From NCBI GenBank assembly GCA_024278855.1, contig JAJRSJ010000037.1, positions 16,193 through 80,192 on the forward strand: a DNA stretch of 64,000 bases, written 5' to 3'. This DNA comes from Alphaproteobacteria bacterium. GTDB lineage: Bacteria > Pseudomonadota > Alphaproteobacteria > Caulobacterales > Maricaulaceae. Position numbers and translations under genes: made by a program. Under the pieces are notes generated by a model. It worked only from the letters and a program-made list of their open reading frames with translations. It had not been told where the DNA came from and searched no databases. This document shows, in pieces, positions 39,023 to 46,838 of the stretch (position 1 is the first letter of the stretch; each line of letters begins with the position of its first letter).

Positions 39023-40246
39023 ATGGTTGATTTTAACAGACTTGAAGATGTGGATGTAGCGAACAAACGGGGTTTGGTGCGGGTCGATTTTAACGTGCCT
39101 GGTGATGATATTGGCCATATCACCGACGATACGCGGCTTAAGTCCGCCTTGCCGACCATAAATTATCTGCGCGAGAACGGCGCTAAAACCATATTGATGA
39201 GCCATTTTGGCCGCCCCGGCGGTGTGCGCGAAAGCGGGGCTTCGTTGATGAAATTGGTGCGGCCTTTATCGCAACTTTTAGGGGCCGAGATTGGTTTTGC
39301 GCCGGACTGTATTGGTGCGGCCACGCAAAACGCGGTGACCGCACTTAAAGGCGGCGATGTTTTGTTGTTGGAAAACACCCGCTTTTATAAAGGCGAAACC
39401 CAGACGGCGGACGGCCTTAAAGGTTACGATTCGGACTTTGCCGAACAATTGTCCGGCCTCGGCGATATATTTGTCCACGACGCATTTTCCGTTGCCCACC
39501 GCGCCCAAGCTTCGACCAGCGGAATTGCGGCTAATCTTCCCAGTTATGCCGGTCTGGCTATGGAGCGCGAGCTTGATCATTTATCCCAGGCTTTGGATGT
39601 GCCGCGCCGCCCGGTTATGGGGCTTGTGGGGGGCGCAAAAGTGTCCACCAAAATCGATTTACTGAAAAACCTTGTGGCCAAACTGGACAGGCTCGCCATA
39701 GGCGGCGGCATGGCCAATACGTTTTTGGCGGCTCTGGGCCATAATGTTGGCGCGTCGCTTTGCGAGCATGATTTGACCGGGACGGCTCTGGAAATTATGG
39801 AAAATGCCAAGCAGGTAAATTGCGAAATCCTCTTGCCCATAGATGTGGTGGTGGCCAAGGAGTTCAAGGTAGGGGCGGCGCACCGGGTGTGCGGTCTGGA
39901 CGAAGTTTTGAGCGACGAAATGATATTGGACGCCGGGCCAAACACCGTCAACACACTGGCCGATGCAATAGACGCCAGCCAGACCTTGATCTGGAACGGG
40001 CCGCTTGGTGCCTTTGAGCTTGTGCCCTTTGATACGGCCACGGTTGAGGCGGCCAAATATGCGGCCAAGCGCACCCGCGCCGGTCAATTGAGTGCGGTTG
40101 CAGGCGGCGGCGATACGGTAGCGGCCCTAAAACATGCGGGCGCGGCCGATGATTTTACCTTCATTTCTACCGCCGGGGGCGCGTTTTTAGAATGGATGGA
40201 GGGCAAAGTTTTGCCCGGTGTGGAAAGCCTTAAAAAACGAGGGTAG
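39023..40246 (+). CDS. pgk: Phosphoglycerate kinase
   Basis: A 407-residue kinase of glycolysis. KRGLVRVDFNVP, HFGRPGG, FVHDAFSVAHRAQAST and GGGDTVAALKHAG with the final FISTAGGAFLEWMEGK are the family signatures. The start region repeats GTTGATTTTA, and a clear ribosome binding site is not visible. Confidence 0.97.
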   Translation: MVDFNRLEDVDVANKRGLVRVDFNVPGDDIGHITDDTRLKSALPTINYLRENGAKTILMSHFGRPGGVRESGASLMKLVRPLSQLLGAEIGFAPDCIGAATQNAVTALKGGDVLLLENTRFYKGETQTADGLKGYDSDFAEQLSGLGDIFVHDAFSVAHRAQASTSGIAANLPSYAGLAMERELDHLSQALDVPRRPVMGLVGGAKVSTKIDLLKNLVAKLDRLAIGGGMANTFLAALGHNVGASLCEHDLTGTALEIMENAKQVNCEILLPIDVVVAKEFKVGAAHRVCGLDEVLSDEMILDAGPNTVNTLADAIDASQTLIWNGPLGAFELVPFDTATVEAAKYAAKRTRAGQLSAVAGGGDTVAALKHAGAADDFTFISTAGGAFLEWMEGKVLPGVESLKKRG

Positions 40247-40255
40247 TTTCGGTAT

Positions 40256-40495
40256 CTATGGGGCCAGTTTTGCATCTGCCGAAATATTCTCAGGGCTTTC
40301 CTCTGGCTTGTCCTCAAATATGTCTTCAATGGTGCGCCCGAACAACCGGGCGATTTTAAAGGCTAGGGGCAAGGACGGGTCATAGCGCCCCGTCTCTATG
40401 GCATTGATGGTTTGGCGCGAGACGTCGAGCTTGTCGCCCAGCACCGCCTGGCTCCAGTCACGCTCGGCGCGCAGGACTTTCAGGCGGTTTTTCAC
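40256..40495 (-). CDS. XRE-family HTH regulator
   Basis: A 79-residue repressor-like protein. The helix-turn-helix RLKVLRAERDWSQAVLGDKLDVSRQTINAIETGRYDPSLPLAFKIARLFG is classic. The start is read as GTG 40495, which overlaps the stop of the upstream gene by four bases (GTGA); the earlier TTG at 40510 is less likely. The C-terminus is an acidic tail. It is the last gene of an operon with two small membrane proteins, and a 16-bp palindrome precedes that operon, so autoregulation is likely. Confidence 0.88.
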   Translation of the reverse strand: MKNRLKVLRAERDWSQAVLGDKLDVSRQTINAIETGRYDPSLPLAFKIARLFGRTIEDIFEDKPEESPENISADAKLAP

Positions 40496-40908
40496 AGATA
40501 CGCCCCCCAACCTTTAACCCCGGCGCGTTTTGCGATGATGATATAAGCTAGCCCGTAAATAAAATAAAATCCTGGCACCACATAAAACACCGGCAGGGCA
40601 GGCGCGCCGGCCAATTCCTCCATCAGTCCCCAAATTGTCGCAATAATCATAATGCCGGCAAGCCCGAACAAGACGGCTTTGACTTGTAATTTTTGCATGA
40701 ATTCGTCCAGTTCATGGATATAGCGCATATGGCCAAGGATCCAGATGATGATAAAAACGGCCGGGATGATTGCAGCTGCGTAGAGCATGGGCTCGGGCAG
40801 GGTGTCATGTTTGCGGGCAAATGATATGCCGATCATGCTGAAAAGATATAAGGCCATGGCGGGAATGAACAGTTTCATATAGCGGCGGTGTGCGTGTTTG
40901 GTTTGCAT
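40492..40908 (-). CDS. Small four-helix membrane protein in the XRE operon
   Basis: A 138-residue protein with four predicted membrane helices (around residues 10-28, 36-55, 73-92 and 102-120) and an RYIHELDEFMQKLQ loop. It starts at ATG 40908, 7 nt after a GGAGA-type site. Such proteins next to XRE regulators recur in proteobacteria, but no molecular function is assigned. Confidence 0.75.
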   Translation of the reverse strand: MQTKHAHRRYMKLFIPAMALYLFSMIGISFARKHDTLPEPMLYAAAIIPAVFIIIWILGHMRYIHELDEFMQKLQVKAVLFGLAGIMIIATIWGLMEELAGAPALPVFYVVPGFYFIYGLAYIIIAKRAGVKGWGAYL

Positions 40909-40922
40909 TTTAATCTCCTGAG

Positions 40923-41360
40923 TTATTGTTGTTTTGCGTAGCTGCGTGCACGTGTTCGAGCTGTTAAATAGGTGGTAAATAGAAAATACGCCGGTGCCAT
41001 CAAATTCCATATGGCTAAATTATCCAAACCGCGAATGCCGTGGAACACTGTTATAACCGCCACAAACAAGATAGTGCTGAGGCCCGCCTGGGCGATTGCA
41101 GCGGTGATGATAGTATTGACGAACTCATCGCCTTTCCTGATTTGTTGGCCCAAGTGTAATATCGCGCCAAACAGCAAGCCCACATAGGCACCGCCAATGC
41201 CGATACTGGCGAAAATTGACAATTTTTCACTGGTAATAGCCAAATATGCCAAACCGCCCGCCACCAATGCGCTTATGAACAGTATCATCATCAAAATGTC
41301 ATGCATCGAACCCCATGGCTTCTCTAGCACGTCGGGGTTTATATAAAACGGTGTTTTCAT
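40923..41360 (-). CDS. Four-helix membrane protein, first gene of the XRE operon
   Basis: A 145-residue protein starting MKTPFYINPDVLEKPWG, with GGAG 7 nt upstream. Predicted membrane helices lie at about 22-43, 50-72, 87-108 and 118-135. It resembles no family that I can name. Together with the next small membrane protein and the XRE regulator it forms a three-gene operon reading on the minus strand. Confidence 0.75.
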   Translation of the reverse strand: MKTPFYINPDVLEKPWGSMHDILMMILFISALVAGGLAYLAITSEKLSIFASIGIGGAYVGLLFGAILHLGQQIRKGDEFVNTIITAAIAQAGLSTILFVAVITVFHGIRGLDNLAIWNLMAPAYFLFTTYLTARTRARSYAKQQ

Positions 41361-41381
41361 TTTAGTCTCCATTGTGGCCTG

Positions 41382-41397
41382 AGTTTATGAGTAAACT
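41382..41397. promoter_or_regulatory. Likely operator of the XRE/membrane-protein operon
   Basis: AGTTTA-TGAG-TAAACT is a perfect 6-4-6 inverted repeat, 21 bp upstream of the first gene. Spacing and size fit XRE repressor sites that overlap a promoter. Confidence 0.6.
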
Positions 41398-41531
41398 GCC
41401 TAGTCAAGTTAGCTTTACATAACGTTCAAATCCGAAATGTCAAGGAACCTTTCCAAAAAATCAACTATACTTGTCATTATGCTCACAATAAATTGTTTGG
41501 CAGTTCATCTAAAAATCGCTAGAGAAGCGGG

Positions 41532-42506
41532 ATGAATATTATTTCAGACCCCAGAACAGGTGAGTGCCATCCGGCGCTTGACCCTAAAAAATTCAAAGAT
41601 CCGGATGTGACGGCTACGGGGGAGAAGCGCGCAAGTGTTCCGTTTAAGACACTGAAAACATTGTGGTTTTTTACCGGTTCCTTGTGCAATATTGAATGCC
41701 TAAACTGTTATATTGACAGCTCGCCGACGGCGGATCATTTCGTGTATTTGACGCCGGAGGATATGCTGCCGTTTTTGGACGAAATTGATGCGCTCGGGTA
41801 CGGCAAAATCGAAATCGCCTTTACCGGCGGCGAGCCTTATATGAACCCCCATATTATCAAGCTTTCTGAAATGGCGCTTGAGCGCGGCCATAACTTGCTC
41901 GTCCTGACCAATGCCATGCGCCCGATGATGCGGCCACGGGTACAGGGCGGGCTTTTGGATTTACACAGGCGTTTTGGCGGCAAAATGACCTTGCGGATCA
42001 GCCTGGATCATTACGCGCAAACTGGTCATGACCATGAGCGCGGCCCCGGCAGTTTTGCCGCCGCACTCAAAGGCATAAACTGGTTATCGAAGGCCGGATT
42101 TAGCATCAACATAGCCGGGCGCACCATATGGCATGAGAGCGAGGCCAAGTCCCGGCGCGGCTATGGGGGTTTAATAGAGCAGGGGGGGTGGAAAATTGAT
42201 ACCGCCGACCCCAAACAATTGGTTTTGTTCCCCGAAATGGACGCAATGGTTGATGTCCCGGAAATCAGCGCGGCCTGTTGGGGGATTTTGGGGGTCGCAC
42301 CGGACGATATTATGTGTTCAAATTCCCGCATGGTGGTACGGCGCAAGGGTGCGGGGCGAGCCGCAGTGTTGGCCTGTACACTTCTTTGGGACGACGACCA
42401 GTTCGAGTTGGGCGCAAGCCTTGCACAGGCCCGCGCCCCCATAAAACTCAACCATCCCCACTGCGCCAAATTCTGCGTACTCGGCGGGGCCAGTTGCTCG
42501 GCTTAA
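41532..42506 (+). CDS. Radical SAM protein with cysteine-rich C-terminus
   Basis: A 324-residue protein. The radical SAM signature is CNIECLNC (Cx3Cx2C) preceded by TLWFFTGSL, and the GGEP motif (AFTGGEPYMNP) follows. The C-terminus has several additional cysteines (CWGI, CSN, ACT, HPHCAKFCVLGGASC), which may bind an auxiliary iron-sulfur cluster of the SPASM/twitch kind. No precursor peptide gene was seen nearby, and the reaction cannot be assigned. It lies alone between the XRE operon and the restriction-modification island. Confidence 0.8.
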   Translation: MNIISDPRTGECHPALDPKKFKDPDVTATGEKRASVPFKTLKTLWFFTGSLCNIECLNCYIDSSPTADHFVYLTPEDMLPFLDEIDALGYGKIEIAFTGGEPYMNPHIIKLSEMALERGHNLLVLTNAMRPMMRPRVQGGLLDLHRRFGGKMTLRISLDHYAQTGHDHERGPGSFAAALKGINWLSKAGFSINIAGRTIWHESEAKSRRGYGGLIEQGGWKIDTADPKQLVLFPEMDAMVDVPEISAACWGILGVAPDDIMCSNSRMVVRRKGAGRAAVLACTLLWDDDQFELGASLAQARAPIKLNHPHCAKFCVLGGASCSA

Positions 42507-42593
42507 AGCTTATCAGGATCAATTGTCTATGGGAGGCATTCGCTGGTTCCTATACAGTTCAAGGATGAAATTGATTCGCTGAGAGAAATATAA

Positions 42594-43376
42594 GTGATTG
42601 ATGCCAAGAAAATCTATGCACTAACCGTTGCTGAACGTAAAGCAGTGTTGGAAAAACAGGCTGCAAATGTAACTGTTCCAAACAATATTACGAAGGGGCT
42701 TCATAGCGCTTATCGCACCTCAAAAGTTATTGGGGAGTTCGTGGATGAGTATTTTGATTTAGCAATATCACAGGATGAAACCCATGATGCCTTAAAACCA
42801 AGAAACTTACGCCGGGCTATAAAGATGGAGATCGACAGCTTTTTACCTCACGCAATTGATGCGCTAATTTCAGGGAAGCCTACGAAAGAAAACCTTCAAA
42901 AATCAAGCCGAAATCTTTATGAGTTATCAGGTGCAGCAGGGCTTTCTTTTGCAAACAAGGCCACACGAACACTTAGCACAACTATGGGATCACTTTGGGA
43001 GAGGATAGCCAATGTTAGCCCCTACGCTATCGAGCCTGAAACCGAATTCGGCCTAAAAATCACGGGCGTAGATTTGATTGTAAGAAATATAAATACGAAT
43101 AATATTGAATTCTTACAGCTTAAAACTCAAAAGAATACGCTGACTGGATCGCAAAAGCCTCGCTCTGTCCAAGAATTATCATTACACAACAACCCCGTCT
43201 TTTGCGCCTGTTTTTCAACGAATGCAAATTGGACATTCAATGATAAAAATATCCCTCGGGTGGAGGGTGCAGAGTTTTGGGGAAGGATTGGCATGGATTA
43301 CGACAAAATTGTCTTGCCGCTCATTGCAAAAATGATCTTAGAATTAGAAAGCGAGTTCATACGTTTGTTGGGTTGA
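42594..43376 (+). CDS. Putative type II restriction endonuclease
   Basis: A 260-residue protein starting at GTG 42594. I do not recognise the family outright. A possible PD-(D/E)xK core is visible as GVDLI followed by IEFLQLKTQKN (D...QxK), after an N-terminal helical part. The main reason for the call is context: it converges on and overlaps by 33 bp the end of a C5 DNA methyltransferase, it lies in a strongly A+T-richer patch, and its length fits a restriction enzyme. The recognition site is unknown. Confidence 0.65.
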   Translation: MIDAKKIYALTVAERKAVLEKQAANVTVPNNITKGLHSAYRTSKVIGEFVDEYFDLAISQDETHDALKPRNLRRAIKMEIDSFLPHAIDALISGKPTKENLQKSSRNLYELSGAAGLSFANKATRTLSTTMGSLWERIANVSPYAIEPETEFGLKITGVDLIVRNINTNNIEFLQLKTQKNTLTGSQKPRSVQELSLHNNPVFCACFSTNANWTFNDKNIPRVEGAEFWGRIGMDYDKIVLPLIAKMILELESEFIRLLG

Positions 43377-44849
43377 TTCTATTGTTTTTTGCTTCATCTT
43401 TTCTTGTTCTGCCAGCACGGAATATTTCCAGCTTTCGTGGTCGGTTTTTTTATACCTTGAATATGGGAAATAAGCGGGTGGCTGTTCGTATTTATCATTC
43501 ATAGCATTCACAACCAGTCGGCCCACAGCATAGCCGAGTGAGACAGGCACCGCGTTTCCAATTTGTTTATAGCGGTCAATTTTTCCGCCTTCAATTTTCC
43601 AGCTATCAGGAAATTCTTGAATGCGTTGATACTCTTGTACGCTCAAAGGCCTCAATTCCTCTGGATGACATAAATCAGTCGCGGGCATTGCTGGATGAGT
43701 GACTAAAGTTGGAGCAGGTTTGTCCCAGGCAACGCGCCGGAAAAAACCAGTTTTCCCACCGCCTGCAAAAAAAGATTTTCCAAGAGCTTCTTTCTGTAAC
43801 TCAATCGGTAAGTTACGCCAATTTTGACCGTCCTTTAGCAACCTATAGAACCGCAACCGTTTTTCAGGGAATGTAACAAATTCATGCTCAATGTTGCCTA
43901 AACTTTTAATAGCGTCTTTAAGAGTTTTCCATTTCGGCAAACCAAAATCACCATGTTCTGAATGCGTAGGATTAAGGTAAGGTAGTTCCTGCCCGTCCCT
44001 TGAACAGACGATAACAACCCGCTCCCTTTTTTGTGGTGAGCCGAAATTTGCAGAATTATATAAATTGAATGACAGGCCATAACCTGCATCTTTTAGCTTT
44101 TCTATTGCGTACAACAAAGCACTACCCCTGACTTCATCAATGGTCATTTGGTAATCTTCTTTGTCACGTAATTGATGTGGTGTATGCGCCAATGCCGCCG
44201 ATAGTAACCCTCGCACATTTTCGATGATTGCAAACTTTGGTTGAATTTCGATAATGCGATCTATAAATGTTAGGAACACATTTCCGCGCTCATCACTAAA
44301 CCCTTGACGCTTTCCAGCAGAACTGAACGACTGGCACGGTGGCCCTCCAGCCATAATATCAACTTCGCCAGTGCGTAACCCTGCCGCTTCTAAAATTTGC
44401 GGCGCGCTATAATCTCTAATATCCCCAATAAGGGCTATATCAGGTTTGTTTACCGCAATGGTTTTACGGCTCGCCTTATCGACCTCACAAGCAAGCAAAG
44501 TTGAAATACCCGCTTTCTCCAAACCGAGGTCAAGCCCCATTGCACCAGAGAAAAAGCTCAAACAATTTATAGTTTTTTTGCTCTTGTCGTGACGTGGTTG
44601 GTCTTCTACGGACTTGTTTAATCTCCCGCCAGTATGTTCATATAGGAGTACATCTTCCCAAGGTAACTCCCATGAATTGCCATTACGTTTTGCGGGTATT
44701 TTTTTGCCCTTATAAGGGTGCGAACGTATTGCTCTGATACCTGTAGGTAATCCGCTGCTTATTTGACCGGGACATTCATTTTTCCACCTTGCGAAACTAA
44801 AAGTAAGTACCCTTTTGTTATGACAGAAAAAATTGGCAATCAAGAACAA
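43344..44849 (-). CDS. DNA (cytosine-5) methyltransferase of a type II RM system
   Basis: C5 methyltransferase with all key motifs: I (LSFFSGAMGLDLGLEKAG), IV (GGPPCQSFSSAGKRQGF with catalytic Cys), VI (IIENVRG), VIII (QKRERVV) and X (RYKQIGNAVP). The start is uncertain: the longest frame begins at a TTG (44849) without ribosome site, whereas an ATG at 44779 with AAGGTGG upstream is in another frame and would join after one base is restored at 44762-44764. The N-terminal ~70 residues (GLPTGIRAIRSHPYKG...NGNSWELPWEDV) resemble a winged-helix DNA-binding segment. It protects against the adjacent putative endonuclease. Confidence 0.88.
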   Translation of the reverse strand: MFLIANFFCHNKRVLTFSFARWKNECPGQISSGLPTGIRAIRSHPYKGKKIPAKRNGNSWELPWEDVLLYEHTGGRLNKSVEDQPRHDKSKKTINCLSFFSGAMGLDLGLEKAGISTLLACEVDKASRKTIAVNKPDIALIGDIRDYSAPQILEAAGLRTGEVDIMAGGPPCQSFSSAGKRQGFSDERGNVFLTFIDRIIEIQPKFAIIENVRGLLSAALAHTPHQLRDKEDYQMTIDEVRGSALLYAIEKLKDAGYGLSFNLYNSANFGSPQKRERVVIVCSRDGQELPYLNPTHSEHGDFGLPKWKTLKDAIKSLGNIEHEFVTFPEKRLRFYRLLKDGQNWRNLPIELQKEALGKSFFAGGGKTGFFRRVAWDKPAPTLVTHPAMPATDLCHPEELRPLSVQEYQRIQEFPDSWKIEGGKIDRYKQIGNAVPVSLGYAVGRLVVNAMNDKYEQPPAYFPYSRYKKTDHESWKYSVLAEQEKMKQKTIESTQQTYELAF

Positions 44850-44872
44850 TAATAATAAGAGTACGAATTCAT

Positions 44873-44889
44873 GATATTATCGTAATATC
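44873..44889. promoter_or_regulatory. Palindrome upstream of the methyltransferase
   Basis: GATATTA-TCG-TAATATC is a perfect 7-3-7 inverted repeat, 24 bp before the longest possible methyltransferase start and just outside the S9 peptidase end. It may be an operator for the methyltransferase, since restriction-modification genes are usually autoregulated. Confidence 0.45.
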
Positions 44890-44898
44890 TTATCCTAT

Positions 44899-46838
44899 CT
44901 AAGGTAGAGTCGCGCTTTCGCCTAAATTCTCCGCTAGGAACTTATCCAGACCTATGAAAAATTTCTGGCGGTTGGCTTGGTTTGACAAAAAATGGTCATC
45001 GTTTTTAAAGGCCATAAAGGTCATTTTTGCCGGGCTTTTCTTCAAGGCTTTTTTCATGCGTTTATATTGGGAGAAATGGACGCGCTGGTCATTGTCTGCG
45101 TGGGCCAAAAAGACGGGAATTGTTATTTCACTTGCCCGTTTAATGGGCGAGTTTTCTTTAATGTCGTCCTTGTCTTTAAATCCGTCCAAAAAAAGCGTCC
45201 GCGCACTTGTGCGCCCAAACCGATAGTTTTTCATATGGCGTTCCATAGCTTTCAGATCCGTAACCCCGGCCATAGAGACGGCGCATTGATATAGATTTGG
45301 GTTTTTAATCGCCCCCATCAAAGCCGCATAGCCGCCGTAAGACCAACCCGCAATGCAGATATTGCCTGCGTCCGCATAGCCTTTGTCGATCAACCATTTG
45401 GTGCTGTCTTCCACATCTTCTTGCATGAGAACCCAGTTTGTTTGCCCGGCTTTTTCGAAAGCTTTGCCGTAACCTATGGAGCCGCGAAAATTCATTTGTA
45501 AAACCCCGTAACCCCGCGAGGCAAAAAACTGCGCGAAATAATCAAACCGTTTTGATTTGCGCGCATAGGGGCCGCCGTGGGGCAATATGATAAAGGGCAG
45601 GTTTTTGATCTGGTGTGTCTGGGTCACGCCGGGCGGCAATGTCACATAGGCCGGAATGTTCGCGCCGTCTCTGGCCGCGTATTTAACGCTGATGACCATG
45701 CCTAAATCTTTGCTTTTTAACTGGGGCCGCAAGCCGGTGATGCGCGAAATCGTATTTGTGCGCGTATTGACCGTCATCAACATGCCGGGATCATAAGCGT
45801 CGCTAACATTGGCCAACATGACATTTCCGTCTTTTGAGCGGTCAACAAAATCAATTGTGTAATCCGGATATTGTTTTTGGAGTAAATCTAGGGGTGTTTT
45901 ATATTCGCCGAACAATTCACGCTGGGGCGTATCGGCTACATAATTAACGCCAATTACGGTTTTTCCGTCTGCACTGAAGATCAAATTGCCCGCATCATAT
46001 AGGTCATGATGAAATAGTTTGCGCGTGATTTTCTTGGCCCCTAAATCATAGACATAGAGACCTTGGGTGTCCTTGCCCTGATATTGGCCTATGACCAATT
46101 CGTCAGGGTTTCCGGTAAATCCAAAAATATCTACACTGGCCTCCAGACCGGGGTATTCGTCTTGATTGCGCCATGTGTCGCCGTCAGTGTCGCGAATGGT
46201 TAGGTAATATTTACATCCAGTTTATCATTGCGGCCTTGGCCAATTCTGGGTTCACCGCGCCTGTCCGTATACCAGTTTTGTATATAAGACCGGCCGCGTT
46301 TTATCCGGCGAGTTTTTCCGCTTTTCACGTCTACGCGCTGAATGTCGGGGGATGTCTGGACGGTGTTGGAAAAGCTCATGAGGATATGTTTGGGATCATC
46401 GTCGAGAAAATCTATAACCTGATCATTAAATTGTCGTACCATATCTCTGGGCACGATGAGAAATTTAGATTTCATGGTTTTGGCGTCGATGGTTACAATA
46501 TAGCTGGAGGCCAACGGAACCCCCAAAATCTTTTCACTGCGCCAGACGGCGACCAATACCCGGTCATTATTGACCCATTTCACCCATTTTGGTTTGGCGG
46601 TTTTTCCCAGTAAAATCAGGCGCGGTTTTTGTCCGGATTTTGCAATACTTAACACATTGACCCCGTATTGGTCATCAAAATTTATAATCACCGCCAGTCT
46701 TTTGGCGTCCGGAGAAATCGCTGCATCATGCACGGCAGGCAAAACACCAAAAGCTTCGGGTTTGGGTTTAGCGAAAGCGGAGTTAGAAAATAGAAACAAG
46801 ACTAGCAATAATGGCCCGTAAATGAAACCCCGCATCAT
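44899..46838 (-). CDS. S9-family serine peptidase, frame broken by one missing base (copy 1)
   Basis: Exported prolyl-oligopeptidase-type peptidase. The N-terminal part (46838-46200) has a signal peptide ending SAFAKP and beta-propeller-like sequence; the C-terminal part carries the alpha/beta-hydrolase domain with GWSYGGYA (Ser), AHADND (Asp) and NDDHF (His). The parts join near 46203-46204, where one missing base separates DVNIT from the TIRDTDGDTW stretch; restored length is 646 residues. It is the last of three related S9 genes in one minus-strand operon; its start overlaps the previous stop (TAATG). Confidence 0.88.

Noticed and set aside
44273..44849. Very short patch repair endonuclease near the methyltransferase
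   Set aside because: No Vsr-like protein was seen in the island.
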